DNA of 64,000 bases. Source: Apiosordaria backusii. Its lineage: Eukaryota; Ascomycota; Sordariomycetes; Sordariales; Lasiosphaeriaceae. Where the stretch lies: positions 1,072,501 to 1,136,500 of the forward strand of contig JAUKTV010000006.1 of NCBI GenBank assembly GCA_030549205.1. The letters run 5' to 3'. Shown piece by piece: positions 27,704 through 39,533 of this stretch. The position numbers and the translations under genes were made by a program. Position 1 is the first letter of the stretch, and the number at the start of each line of letters is the position of its first letter. A model generated the notes under the pieces. That model was given only the letters and a program-made list of their open reading frames with translations. It had not been told where the DNA came from and searched no databases.

Positions 27704-28420
27704 TCTGGGTTTGTTCTAGATTTTGGCTGTCACATATAAGGGATTGAAAAGGGTTCGATAAGGGGGTTTAAATCGAGCTAAAAAGAACAAAGTGTTGGAA
27801 AGAAGCTTAGCAATCCAATGTTGACCCGGGATCCAGAAAATAATAGTGAAGTTTGCGAGGCACAACTACATTGGTAAGTAGGTATTGAAGGAGATTGAAG
27901 ATGCCCTTTGCGTGGATTTCGGTTCTCATGGCTGCTCTTCCAAGCATCTTGTTCCTGGTGGTGGTAGTGACGTCAAAAACCCACTGGGCCTGGCTTTTCT
28001 TGCCATGAGATCTACAGCAGCTCCATATGGAGTAGAACCAATCATCTGGCTCAACAAATTAAGAACAAGGCATATGATCCTGGAAGTCATTCCGAACAAG
28101 TTTCTATCAGGTGTCCAAACTTATCAACAAAGAAGTCCCCTAACCCTTCAAACCGCCAAGACGGGACCCAGTGTTACAAAGGGCAAATCGTAACAACGGT
28201 TCCTGGAGTCAGCCTTGGGTGGCAGTGTCCATCTTGGCGCAACAAAAGACCATCCACCATGGCTCTTGGCGTCAGTTTTAGGTACCCAGCCAGAGTCCGA
28301 GATAAAAGTCACGATCACCCCGCATATGATGCATGATTTCATCCTTCACGGACTTCTAGCTCAACACCATCACCATTTATCGCTATCCCGGACGGATCAC
28401 ATCAACACTACCAGCACAAG
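27704..28420. other. Divergent intergenic region
   Basis: About 720 bp between gluconokinase (minus) and the PPxY protein (plus). No gene is seen. The plus side ends in a C/A-rich leader. Confidence 0.45.
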
Positions 28421-29389
28421 ATGTCGGCCGGACCACCACCATACACCGTTCCTCCACCAAAGGACGAGGACGACACCCCCATCCATGACATCCCAACAGA
28501 AGAACCACCAGCCTACTCCCAGCTAGAGTCAACAACCCTCGATCCAAACGACCTCATGCAACCAGCCACCTTTTCCCTCCACGGCCGGTTCATATACGCC
28601 TCCCCCGACCCAGCAACACCCCCAAGCTCATCACCATCCTACCAAACCGACCGCCCCATTCTCGCCCCAGCCCAAGGGTCCCAGCGACTCGAGTTTCAAC
28701 GCGTGCAATACAAGTACAAAACCTCCAACACCACCGGCCGGCCGGTGATGTCACACCGCGGCAAAGATATCTACGGCCTGCAGCACCACACCCCGATTCT
28801 GGGGATGCCGTTCCAGGCCATGGCTGTGCCGAAGAGTCGAAAGACGTTGGGTGAGATTCACATTTCCAAGTCCCCGTTTTTGTACACGGGGTACCGGGCG
28901 AATAAGATTTTGCCAGAGCAGGAGGCTGCGAGAATCGTGAGGAAGGGGGAGAAGGTGCCGAGAGAGTACTTTTGGCAGATGAAGGAGGGTGGGGGTGGGA
29001 GAGGGGAGGAGGGGTGGGAGTGGAAGGATGCGGATGGGAAGACGGTGGCGTATCAGTGGAAGGAAAGGAGCGACGTTGGTGGCCAGGCAGGGAGTAGTCG
29101 GGATCCGGATGGGTTGGCTGGTGATCGTGGGAGTTGGGCGCCCAAGTTGCAGGTTTTGGTGGCAATGGATAGGAGGACGTTGGATAGTTTGGTGGCTGTG
29201 TGGTGTTTGTGGACACTGCATTTACATCTCGAGGCTACGAAGGTAAAGAAGACTTGGGAAGATCGTAAGTGCCTGCTTTGTGAGGAAGGTTGCTGGAGTT
29301 CCGCTAACTTCAACATAGGGTATAACCAGTTAGCAAGGAAGCGACCAGAAGGTGTGGTGCAAGGAGGTTTCCTCACGTTTCGAGCTTAG
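28421..29389 (+). CDS. Uncharacterised PPxY-motif protein, 304 or 322 aa
   Basis: Exons 28421-29264 and 29319-29389, with a GTAAGT donor, GCTAAC branch site and TAG acceptor. The 54-nt intron is a multiple of three and has no stop, so retention gives 322 aa instead of 304. The Pro-rich N-terminus has two PPxY-type sites, PPPY at 5-8 and PPAY near 29, which are ligands for WW domains such as those of Rsp5-type ubiquitin ligases. A beta-rich middle (RFIYASPDP, then FQRVQYKYKTSNTTGRPVM) and a segment with MDRRTLDSLVAVWCLWTLHL follow; similar proteins are common but unnamed in filamentous fungi. There is no signal peptide. Function unknown. Confidence 0.8.
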   Translation: MSAGPPPYTVPPPKDEDDTPIHDIPTEEPPAYSQLESTTLDPNDLMQPATFSLHGRFIYASPDPATPPSSSPSYQTDRPILAPAQGSQRLEFQRVQYKYKTSNTTGRPVMSHRGKDIYGLQHHTPILGMPFQAMAVPKSRKTLGEIHISKSPFLYTGYRANKILPEQEAARIVRKGEKVPREYFWQMKEGGGGRGEEGWEWKDADGKTVAYQWKERSDVGGQAGSSRDPDGLAGDRGSWAPKLQVLVAMDRRTLDSLVAVWCLWTLHLHLEATKVKKTWEDRKCLLCEEGCWSSANFNIGYNQLARKRPEGVVQGGFLTFRA

Positions 29390-29562
29390 TTTGGTTGAAA
29401 ATCTGAACATGATGAGCATGAGGGAATACCAGTAAGCGGAGGAAGATGACATGGAATGGAATGATACCCTGGGCATTAGATGAGTCCAAAACAATACTTC
29501 GTCTTATTTATTATCTGATGGATACAAACCTGTACGCAAGTGTACCTGGTGGGTGTCCTTGT

Positions 29563-30918
29563 CTACATCCTTTCCAAAGCATCCGAGGACCCTGAATCTG
29601 CTCCCATATCACGTAGAAAGCCGCCAGCTGCTTTCTTGTTTTCTCCGACAACATCATAAGTCCAGATCTTCTCAAACTTTGCTGATATTTCTTCTCCAAA
29701 CTTCGCCTTGTCGTTTCCAACTCTCTGGTCTTGCCACTGAAACAGGTCAACAGCCTCCCGAGTCGCCTGGACTACCCACTGGGTCCTTTCAAAGCGAGCA
29801 TCATTGTACCGATGAAGTGCAGCCCTCACAATCTCGCCCTCATCCTTAGCTGGAAGCGCACGAGCCTTCAGGGTATCGTTCAGCTGACTCAACAACGTGG
29901 CCAAGAAGTAAGCATCCTCTATTCCAAGCCCTCCTCCAGCGCCGAGATGAGGGCCTGTGGCATGAGCAGCATCACCAGCAATGCATACCCTTCCTCTGAC
30001 AAAGGTGGATGCTGGGTTCTCGGCCATATCAAAGATCGCCCACTTTTCCATCTCCTCCGGAAATAGGTTTGCAATGTTCCTGGCCGTCTCATTCCAGCCC
30101 TTGAAGGCATCGATCACCTCCTTCTTAGACCCCTGGCACGTATGTCTTCCCTGTGCCACCAAGTCCTTTGGCCATTCCTTGTTGGAGTCTGAGATGACCA
30201 CCAAGACGTTCAGAACGGAATTGTTTCCCACGGGATATGTGATGATATGAGCATCTGGCCCGTTGTACATGAACCTTGTCGACGCCTTGTACTCCCCAAT
30301 CGCCTTGATGGCTTGGTCCATGGGGACCAATGACCGGTAACAGAACTTTTGCGTGTATCCTGGATATGCGGCCTTCACTGGATTCTTCGCGGTCGAGCCA
30401 AGCACGTAATGCCTCACTTGGGACCTGATCCCATCACAGCCCACCACAACCGTCGCGTTCACCTCGCTCCCGTCTTTGAATCTGACGAGCGCTCCGTCTT
30501 GCTTCTCTTCAATTCCATCAAGCTCCTTTTCAAATTCGACTGACCCTGGTGGCAACAGCGATGCCCACGCCTCCAAGATGTCACTTCTCTTGCACCCCTG
30601 AAACCCGTCTTTGCCGACAAACTTCTTGTACATCAACTCCCCTTGCGGAGAGTGACCGTCGACCCATTGGAAATAATCCTCTCCGTTGGGGTTAGCCACC
30701 CTCTTGAAGGCTTTCAGGACACCTTTGGACAGGTATTCCATGGCCTTTTCAGCATTTGGGCTGAAGCCGATGCCCGCCCCGATGTCCCTAAAGCCAGGGG
30801 CGCGCTCGTAGATGGTGAAGGGAACATTGCGATCGCGGAGGCCAAGGCCGAGGGTGATGCCGGCTATACCAGCTCCGACGATGGCGACATGAATATCTTT
30901 GGTCGTGGCGCCGGGCAT
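29563..30918 (-). CDS. FAD-dependent monooxygenase (salicylate hydroxylase-like), 451 aa
   Basis: Group A flavoprotein aromatic hydroxylase family, which uses NAD(P)H and O2 to hydroxylate small, often aromatic, substrates. The start is the Met of MPGATTKDIHV; the frame is open upstream but this ATG directly precedes the FAD-binding fold. Motifs: GAGIAG in VAIVGAGIAGITLGLGL (Rossmann, about 14-19); VVGCDGIRSQVR (DG motif, about 155-165); and GRVCIAGDAAHATGPHLGAG (GD motif, about 310). A substrate-binding sheet lies between. The length is typical. It is divergent from a reductase across about 340 bp, which suggests a shared promoter and a common pathway; the substrate is unknown. Confidence 0.93.
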   Translation of the reverse strand: MPGATTKDIHVAIVGAGIAGITLGLGLRDRNVPFTIYERAPGFRDIGAGIGFSPNAEKAMEYLSKGVLKAFKRVANPNGEDYFQWVDGHSPQGELMYKKFVGKDGFQGCKRSDILEAWASLLPPGSVEFEKELDGIEEKQDGALVRFKDGSEVNATVVVGCDGIRSQVRHYVLGSTAKNPVKAAYPGYTQKFCYRSLVPMDQAIKAIGEYKASTRFMYNGPDAHIITYPVGNNSVLNVLVVISDSNKEWPKDLVAQGRHTCQGSKKEVIDAFKGWNETARNIANLFPEEMEKWAIFDMAENPASTFVRGRVCIAGDAAHATGPHLGAGGGLGIEDAYFLATLLSQLNDTLKARALPAKDEGEIVRAALHRYNDARFERTQWVVQATREAVDLFQWQDQRVGNDKAKFGEEISAKFEKIWTYDVVGENKKAAGGFLRDMGADSGSSDALERM

Positions 30919-31258
30919 GTTTTGTCGTGAGAGGAGTTTAGCACTACAAATCTTTAAAGTTGACCTAGACCTAGATGGCTTTTCATTGAGTTTGTGGCTT
31001 GCAGGCAGAAATGGATCTGGTAGAAAGAGGGGGCATCTGGGTAAAAAGAGGTTATCGGCAGCAAGGTGGGGAGATATGTATCGGAGTCCCGGTGGAATGC
31101 AGTCAGCCACCCTGCCCACACCATTCTGCCCGTCGCACCGGACTTTTGGTCGGCGCCGGACTTGTATCCCTAGCGCGAGACATGACGTGTTACGACTCGT
31201 GGCTCGTTAAATCTATAGTTTCAACCTGAAGTTAAAGATAATCATCCCCATTTCCCCC
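30919..31258. promoter_or_regulatory. Shared promoter of monooxygenase and reductase
   Basis: About 340 bp between two divergent start codons. It contains CGGACTTTTGGTCGGCGCCGGA near 31139 (seen in pieces CGGACTTTTGG and TCGGCGCCGGA), with CGG and CCG triplets of the kind bound by Zn2Cys6 regulators. No specific operator is proven. Confidence 0.45.
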
Positions 31259-32476
31259 ATGACGATTTCTCTCTGTCAAAGCGTTGTTGACAAAGACTGC
31301 AAGATGACCCCGATCGAAGTGCCCAAACAACCTCAAACATTGAGGAAGGAGAAGGTTCTGCTCACTGGTAAGAGTCTCACCCCAGCTATACCGGGCTTGA
31401 TGTCATCGCTAACGACATGGATTTGACCAGGCGGCACAGGCTTCGTAGCCTCCCACGTCCTCGACTCCTTGGTAACCAAAGGCTACCCCGTCGTTGTCAC
31501 CGTTCGTTCCGAGGAAAAAGGGCAACGCCTCCTCCAATCGCTCTCCTCCTTCACCGCCCCCAACCAAGTCCAATACGCCATTGTCTCCGACATCTCCACC
31601 AAGAATGCCTTCGACGACATCCTCATCCATCACCAACGCGACCACCCCTTCATCTACGTAATCCACACCGCCTCCCCCTACCAGCTCTCCTTCGCCGACC
31701 CCGTAAACGACTGCCTCAAGCCAGCCATCAACGGCACAACCTACCTCCTCGACTCCCTCCACCGCCTCTGCCCCTCCGTCAAACGTGTCGTCATCACCTC
31801 TTCTAGCGCGGCGATCCTCAACCCGCCCAACCACCGCAAGGTCTACGACGAATCCTCGTGGTCGGAAGTAACCTGGGAGCAAGCCATGCAGCCAGAGCAC
31901 ACCTACCGCGCGAGCAAGAAATTCGCCGAGCAGGCCGCCTGGGCCTTCCTGCGGGATAACAACCCCCTCTTTAGCATTGCGACGATCAACAACACGTATA
32001 CATTCGGCCCGCTCTCTCGCTCCCTTGCCAACTCGTCGCAGTTTAGTTCCGCAGAGGTTAATACTTCCAATCGCCGGATCTGGGACCTCATTCACGGAAA
32101 CTGGCGTAACGCGGATGGTTCAGCATGTATCCCGCCTACGGCTCCCGTTTTCACCTTTGTGGATGTCAGGGATGTGGCAGATGCTCACTTGGCTGCGCTG
32201 ACTGCTCACGGGCAGAGGTATTACATTGTCGGGGGGTTCTTTTCGAATTATCAGATTGCAAAGATTGTGGAGGAGGAGTTTGAGGGGGTGTTGGGGGGTG
32301 ATGTGCTCCCGGATTTGAGGGGACAGCAAGATGATTTTGAGCAGGACAAGCACTGGAAGTTTGATGTGACTAGGAGCAACAAGGTGCTGGGGATACGGTA
32401 TAGGGGGTTGTGGGAGAGTGTCACGGATACGGTTGTGAGTATGCTGGAGTTTGAGAAGGGGGCAGCCTTGAACTAG
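31259..32476 (+). CDS. NAD(P)-dependent short-chain reductase (DFR-like), 384 aa
   Basis: Exons 31259-31367 and 31431-32476; donor GTAAGA, branch CGCTAAC, acceptor CAG. The junction restores the cofactor motif LLTGGTGFVASHVL. ATG 31259 and ATG 31304 are in frame; the latter gives 369 aa and a normal start for the family. This is an extended short-chain dehydrogenase of the dihydroflavonol-4-reductase/cinnamoyl-CoA reductase type: glycine-rich GGTGFVA, Arg in TVRSEEKG favouring NADPH, VVITSSSAAIL, and catalytic Tyr195-x3-Lys199 (TYRASKK). The C-terminus has the usual substrate region (FVDVRDVADAHLAAL). Cytosolic. Paired divergently with the FAD monooxygenase. Confidence 0.9.
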
Positions 32477-34401
32477 GAATGCCTGAGATATAAACACTGG
32501 CGTTTGTTGGTCAATTACCTAGATCTCAAAGTGAGGTACCAGAAGCATACACCGTCGACAGCGGATTAATGAAAGCCTGATATCAGTAAATCAGGAATAA
32601 ATCACAAATATCGGAACAATGATAATTCTACAGCCGCCTGACAACGGTGCAAGATTGATCCTTTCTCAACAAGGATAGGTACCAGCTGCATGATCTACCC
32701 TAGGATCGGGCACGGAAATTGATTCTTTGGTTGACAGTTGATCGCAACCAGAGCTGAAGACTCGACCTTCCCCACAGAGAGCATCAGAGGCGCGGCAGCA
32801 ATTAATCACTGACGGGCATACCCGTGCTACAGTAGTGTATCTAGTCGCTGCTCCGGCGCCGGCTTGGCCCTTAAAGTGGAGGATGGAACTTTGCTAGTGG
32901 CACAAGTAGACGCTAAGCTTGTCATGCCTCTCTGAGAGAGACACAATGCAGTGCGACCCCCTTTTTTTCGGAAGCTTAAGCGTCTGACACTGGCTCATCA
33001 GTAATAAGCCACTCAGAGCTTGTCTTAGTCGTGTCATCTTCACCACCGGTTGATGGATGGTCGCACAGTCAGACAACTGGACGGCCTCTGCAAAATCCGG
33101 ATCCTTCTCCCCGCGTGTCAATGCCAAGCAGGCAAGCAAAAACTGACAAAAGTTCTGACGAAAAGTTCAGCTTGTTGATCATCTGAGACTTTTCCTTCTG
33201 GTTGGGATGAATAGTGCAGCACTTGGCTGCACACAAACCACACTAGTGTTGATGTTGGTTGTGACGAGCGGCGAGTCCGAAGAGGATCATGATCGACTTG
33301 ACAGCAAAACATCACAAGAAGAATAAAACAGGTTGCCGTGCCGCAAGTTGGCCATTCGGAGCGGCCCAGATTCGCTTCCATCGCTTCCAGATGATGGTTT
33401 TCCGGGTTGCCAGTTGGAGATGGTGGCTTGAGAAGATTCGCGGCAACGGCGGTGGCACAAACTTGTGCACATACTGCGCCGTCGGTCAGCAGTGCTTGGG
33501 CTGCTCAGAGTCGGAGAGAAGCTGCCGGCTCGGTTCTGAATTCAGTCAAGTTCATCTTCACGTTCATCGACGGCATATACCGTGCCTAGGTAGGCAAAGG
33601 CAGGTTGCCATTTCCAAGATAAATGTAATATTTGATGGCATTATATGTCTCGATGAAAATGGACATCAAGGTCAGGTACGTTGCGAAAAGAAGCTCTGCC
33701 GAGAAACGGCCTGCCGAGATTGGCACTGAAGGCGCCTAAAACGAGGGGATGCAACGATGCGATGGGGGGGGGGGGGGGGGGATCTGAAACAAGTCTAGCC
33801 GGGTGGATATCTCCGACTTGCACCTCCCCCATCCCCCCGTGCCGTGTACCCTGGTAAAGGTGGGGGAGGGGAGCAGACCGAGCAGACAAAAGACGGTGAG
33901 ACACGGGGCAGCTCGAAACCAAACAAAAGAAAACATGTCCGGGATTCCGCCATTTTGTGGCAGCACCGTTGGAAGCTTGTCTCTGATATCTCCACCTCGA
34001 ATTTCATGCCGGCTGGTCCCGTGGAAGAAGTTGATTTTCTTTTCTGTGTGTGCCAAAGTCACAGTCGAGATCTGAATTTTGGTCTGGTGCTTTCAGGGCC
34101 AAGCACCTGCGCACCAACATCACCCACTCGTCTTCCCCGAGTACGGCGGCACGGACCCTTCAGTGGCGCGCAACTTTTGGACGGCGTGCACAAAGCGCCT
34201 CAACCCACGGTCAGATCATCACCGAGGGTATACCTGGTATGCAATCCGGGGAGGAGTAGTACACGCGTAGGATCACTTGCGCCTCTCATATAGAAACGTC
34301 GTCCGGTCCACCCCCGCCGCAGCAGTCCCCGTCCTTCCTCCACTACCAGATGTCATCGGGTTGTAATGTGAGAAAGCGGCGGAAATTACGACGTTGCAGC
34401 C
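32477..34401. other. Long intergenic region
   Basis: Nearly 2 kb without a supported gene. Short frames on both strands lack domains or splice logic. A run of 18 G (33764-33781) is listed separately. Confidence 0.5.
33764..33781 (+). repeat. Poly-G run of 18
   Basis: Uninterrupted G18 homopolymer in intergenic DNA. It could fold into a quadruplex and is a likely length-variable site. Confidence 0.9.
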
Positions 34402-36544
34402 ATGAGTGACATCCTTGATAACATATTGGGTGAGCGACTGGCAGCGACCCTGCTCGCTTGGAGTGGGGAGCATGACAGGGAGCCGAGACGGCAACCGAGA
34501 AAACAACCAGATCATCATAACGAGCCCGGTTTGGATCCAGATTCTTGTTTCGATTCTGCTTCCGATTCTGGTTCTCTCACTCCTCTGGCCCGCCATCATG
34601 TCTACATCCGCACACTGATGCGCTTCGCCGACGACGAGACCTGGAACAAGACGGCCTTGACCCCCCACGGCCTCGATAGTGACACCAACTTGGATGACGG
34701 CAACGACGACGACCTGAATGCTACCAAGTCCGATAGCACCTTCACCACCCAACCAGCCAAGGGCAGCAATATCGGTGGCCGTTATCACCAGCACAGGGAA
34801 GACACCATGGAGAACCCACAGCCGCCCCCACAGAGCTGGCCACAGAACTGGAACAAGGAATTGCCGCCGACACCTCCCGATACCACCTCAACCTCATCAC
34901 CTCTCCAGATGTCTTGCAGGATATCAAGCTTCCCGTTCTCGCATCCATGTGACATGCCAGAGTTGATACTTGATGCTGACGAGGACGCCTTCCACCCCGA
35001 ACCCAACCCGTTGCCATCCGGGCCCGCCACCCCCAGCGTGGTCAACGACGTCTTCCGGCCTCTTAGCCAGATTGCCTCCCCCGATCTTGATTTTGGTCCC
35101 TTCACTCCACACGCCCTCGAGGCGGATCATCAGCACTCCATGCAACACCAGCCCCGCAAAATGTCAGTCAGGACCATGGTATCAGAATTGTCTGACGGTC
35201 TCGGCATCATCGAGGAGGAGGACGACGACGGCGTCAACACGGACGGCGTGTCGATGCTCACCCCGACAGAGGCGTCTTTTGGCGGACCAGCAGGCGGCGA
35301 ATCCAGCACAGAACGGTTCGGGAGGATGGATTCGAGAGGCTATCAACCGCAGGCACGGAGTATCAGTTCATCGGCCGGTAGCACCGGGTCGAGCGAGTGG
35401 CGCCCCAGCAACAAGAGCAGAAAGTCGGTAACCCTCTTCTCGCGCATGCGCGGACGACACTCCATGGTCCAGGAGGAGCCTTTGGAAAAACGGTCGCTGA
35501 CTCCGTACGAGCTCAGTGCTCCACCACCAAGACAGGACGACGACTATGTGGACCAGCCACCGCCGCCAACTGGGTCATCATTATCTACCATTCACAGCCG
35601 CACCGAGATCACCTCCACGACCAATTCTCGGTTCTTTGGGAGGATGCCGTGGTTAACAGACTCGCAACCGGAGAAGCAGGGAACTGTGTTTGGTGTCGAC
35701 TTGAATTCGAGCATCAAGCTGGCGCCTATGAAGATTAGGGTCTCACATCGTGGAAGGGGTTCTTCTTATCGAACATATCCACTGGGCATTTACAAGTGCT
35801 GCGAATTTATTCGCCGGGAGGGTATGCCACCTCTTTTTTTTTTGAAGGTTATGTTTTTTCTTTCACGTCTGAACAAAACTGACATGGTTTGCAGGCATAA
35901 AAGACAGCAGAGTCTTTTGCTCTCCCGGCAACGCCTTTAACGTGGCACAGCTCAAAGAAATCTTCAACACAGGTCCGACTTATGGCGAAAACTTTCAGTT
36001 TGAAGGAACCGACTACACCGTTCACGACGCCGCGCGTTTGATTTTGCTGTACCTCGAGGAGCTACCCAAACCTCTTATCACGTCATCCGTTGTGCGATGT
36101 TGGGTGTTGCTCGCCCGTCAGGAGGGAGCCATCGAGCCACCATGCCCCCGAGTCGAAACCGGCCTCGACTTTTGGACTGAAGCCCTCAGCCGTCTGCCGA
36201 CCGCGGCTCGCAACCTCGTCAAGCATCTTCTCGCTCTTTTCGCCGAGGTGCTGATTCAATCGACGGGGAACATCACCGAGGCGGATTCGAGACATTTTGC
36301 CTCGGCTGTCTCTCGCGCACTGTTTCATCAGGACACGGATGCCAGTGTTGTTGCAGGTGGTGCGCCTACGGTCAGCAAGAAGAAGACCAACAGGAAGAAT
36401 GTACACCCGACGCTGGCCCTCGCTTTTCTCATCAAGAAACGGGGAGAGTACTCGGCAACATTGGGCAAAGCCACGAATATGGGGACGAAGCGGGATACCC
36501 AGTTTTTGCCAACTACCAAGGAGATTATGCAATGGAAGGGTTAG
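34402..36544 (+). CDS. RhoGAP-domain protein, 689 aa
   Basis: Exons 34402-35821 and 35895-36544; donor GTATGC, acceptor TTTGCAG, junction REG-IKDSRVF. It activates GTP hydrolysis by Rho-family GTPases and so controls polarity, wall synthesis or actin. Residues 1-430 are low-complexity and probably disordered, with a Pro-rich motif (KELPPTPPDT) and acidic tracts (EEEDDDG). The RhoGAP domain covers about 430-640: VFGVDLNSSIKLAPMKIRV, then GIYKCCEFIRREGIKDSRVF, then YTVHDAARLILLYLEELPKP, which is the conserved helix. The loop that normally carries the arginine finger (G-x-F-R-x-S-G) is longer here, with Arg479 in SRVFCSPG. This matches the general SAC7/BAG7 layout. Cytosolic. Confidence 0.92.
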
Positions 36545-39038
36545 AGTGAGGTCCGTAACGTGTTAAAAAGCGACGGAAATTCTGGTTTGATGGGCATTGT
36601 GGCCTGGGAACTGGAGAGACGAAAGATATGACGGAGAACTGGCACATGCGTTTGTTGAGATACCCCTTTTGCTTTCTTGCTCTCTGCCATTTTTTATTGC
36701 ATTTTTATCTTTTTAGCGTTGGAATGGGGGCTAAGCTGGTGGCATTACATTACCTAGGTAACATCACATTATCATCTTCACACTCATCATTTACGGCGTT
36801 TTTTCTTTCATGTTTTGGGGATGGAACGAGCACCAATGTACAACCCTGTATACCTACCTACATAATCGAAGCGTATAGTTATTGTTAATATTGCTGGGGT
36901 GGGCAATGGAGTCACTGTTGGGATTTATGACATGGAGGAGGAAGGACGAGGTGCATGTCACAATATCAATGCAGCATTTACTTTGATTCCCATTAATATA
37001 TCCCTGGCTTCGACACGCACTCGGTATAACAATGTTTCTCAAGCTATCATGCATTCCACCAGTCTATATTTGATTACCTTATCTCGTCGATCAATCCGGG
37101 GTAAATGCGGAGCCTCATAGGATGTAGTTTATCACCTGCATTGGCCCGCCAACCATGCATGCAACAAACATGAAGCTATCCCGAACAGGGGATAACTCTC
37201 GATGGTGGCTTGCTGGCCAAGGAGGCTAGCACTAGGTGGCTCTTCAACGGGTGGAGTGACGGACTGAGGTTGAGGCAAACGGAGCAACCACTCCTCTCAA
37301 CTTGATGTCACTAACCAAATCATCATGTCATGGAGTTGTGTGTCATTTTGTGCCTCCGCTTATAAGTGCTCTTGACTGATGTGTGGAGAAGTTATGCAAA
37401 AACCAAATCAACATATCTCAATGCCTGGCTTAAGGAGATGCCAAGTTACCGACGATGTCCTGGGTTCTGACTTGGTTCTAGTGCTGGAAGAGGCTCTGAT
37501 GACATTGATTTCAAAAGTGAAAAAAAATGAAGCGGTGAAATTCCCAAAAAATGATGGCTCAACAGTCAACAACCTCAGGGAGGTGACTTACCCGCTGTTT
37601 TTGGTATTTTTTTATTTTATGGGTTCCCAGAACTCGTGTGTGTGGGTGTGTGGGAGAGGAACGTGCTAGGGCTTAAGTAATCAGTTCAATCATCCACAGA
37701 CTTGTGTGTGTTAAGCTGTAATGTGTTAGAGTCTGGTCCTGAGAAATTTCCCTGTTAATTCAATCGAAAGTTAGCCACGCGGTTCAGTTGAAACGGAGGC
37801 CTCCTGAAACGGAGAAGAAACGGGAAACGGAGGGCGAGATGCTAACCGTTGAGCCATTTGATTTGTTGAGGACTTGCTCTGGGAATGATGGTTATATAGG
37901 GAAGGTGGGTTGGGAAAACGGAGACCCGCTTGATGATGTCGTTGTTGCTGGTGAGGTGTAGTTGGTGTTCGGATGGTGGCCTGCGAGACTGTTGAGAGAC
38001 GGGATTGGTGAGGGCAAGTGCAGGAGACAGCATCATCTGGACTTTGCGGTAAGGCAGGAGCTGGGCCATATGAAAGAGTATAGACAGAGCTACCAAGTTG
38101 AGATAGTTTTGTCCGATGGTATACACGTTTAGAAACTATCTACCTACCTAGGTACCTACGTTTGGAGATTTCGGAGTGCCGCAGAGTTGGGGGCTGAACA
38201 ACATTCCAGTGTCCTGGGAACCTCCTTCTCTAATCACTGCCCCTGTTTGTTGCTCCGCTTCCCTTTTCCAATAGCTTAACAACCATGGTCAGACAAGACA
38301 CTCAAGACGTGAGCCTGCTTTTAAGTAGGTGGGTCTTGTGAATCCATCAACAGCAATACGTAACAGCCATGCCGACTAACTAACAGTGCTGGCTCAGACA
38401 GCTTACCTGCCAGGGTATGGATGTCGTTGGGGACATGAGCGAAGCAAAACAGGGGTTGAAAGGGACATTGTCACAACGCTCAACGCAACATATGCAATCC
38501 CCTGCAAGCAACCAAGTATACATCAGTTGGAGTCACAACGGCAGGACAGAGGCCATAGCAATGGTTTATTACCTACCTTAGTCTGGTCAAAGATTGGATG
38601 TTCCCCCAGGTTGTGCTGGCAAGGCTGCATCCAGGCATCCTTTTTCGACATGGGGCCGGCCAATAAGGTACCAACATTATGAATTGAAAGGAAAGGAATC
38701 GAAAGTAAAAGAATCCAAATTAAAAGAATCGAAAGTAAAAGAATCGAAAAGTAAAAGTATGCCCGTCTCTGATTCGATAGGCCGGACATTTTCCGGCTCT
38801 TCGGACTAGGGCCACGGTAGTGTAACCCCGGCAAGACTCTGTTTCCGAATGTGAGATGTTAGGCAAACCATCTAGTGTTGGGGTCTCAACGGTTTCAGTC
38901 GCAACATATATTTCCCAACCTCCCCTCGCCTTGACATTTGATAATTCCTTTAGCCGAGCAAGCTCAACTCCATGTCTATTCCCTACACAACACATCACAT
39001 ACCGCTTAGCGCACCACTCAATATCTCCACTTGTCAAC
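36545..39038. other. Long intergenic region
   Basis: About 2.5 kb. No gene is convincing; frames near 37380 and 37840 lack ATG starts or coding character. It holds several TACCTAGGTA-like palindromes (36754, 38143) and a 15-bp repeat listed separately. Confidence 0.5.
38696..38757. repeat. 15-bp tandem repeat, four copies
   Basis: Four copies of GAATCGAAAGTAAAA; the second is variant and the fourth has one extra A. Purine-rich on the plus strand. Confidence 0.9.
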
Positions 39039-39533
39039 ATGTCCACTGCTGTCGAATCTGAAGGGACTCTTTACAAGGGCTCTTGCCATTGCGGTTTCGC
39101 AAAGTACACGGTCCGCTTGAACTTCAACAAGCCACCTCCATCTCTCCACGGAGCAAACCTCACCAAATGCAATTGCAGCATCTGCCACAAGGCGGGCACC
39201 CTCCTCACCGACCCCGGGGATGATGGGTCGTCGACATTCACCCTCTTGACGCCACCATCAGAGAAAGAACTGGGCATGTACACATTCAACACTCGGAAGG
39301 TGCACTGGTATTTCTGCCCAAAGTGCAGCATCAAGCTCTACTGCAGGGTCAACGGTGAATTCAACGGAGTAGAAGTGCGCGCCTTCAGGGTCAACGTCTT
39401 GACTCTGGACGAGAAGGAGGATGGGTCACCGGTGGAAGACCTGAAGAGTCTCAAGATCAAGTACTGGGATTTCAAGGGGCAAGACTTTCCCGAAGCACCA
39501 CTTGACGGGCCTCGCAACGGAGGACTGTGGTGA
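39039..39533 (+). CDS. GFA/CENP-V zinc-binding protein, 164 aa
   Basis: Member of the glutathione-dependent formaldehyde-activating (GFA) fold family. Zinc ligands are CHC at Cys16 and Cys18, CNCSIC at Cys44, 46 and 49, and CPKC at Cys93 and 96, the full set for two zinc sites. Start at CAACATGTCC; an in-frame ATG at 38856 would add 61 leader-like residues and is judged to be 5' UTR. The fold covers most of the protein. Fungal members are common and mostly of unknown substrate; glutathione S-hydroxymethyl adduct formation is the name-giving activity, not proven for most. Cytosolic. Confidence 0.92.
   Translation: MSTAVESEGTLYKGSCHCGFAKYTVRLNFNKPPPSLHGANLTKCNCSICHKAGTLLTDPGDDGSSTFTLLTPPSEKELGMYTFNTRKVHWYFCPKCSIKLYCRVNGEFNGVEVRAFRVNVLTLDEKEDGSPVEDLKSLKIKYWDFKGQDFPEAPLDGPRNGGLW

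Noticed and set aside
37842..38126. Minus-strand 94-codon frame
   Set aside because: No ATG at its start and no coding signature.
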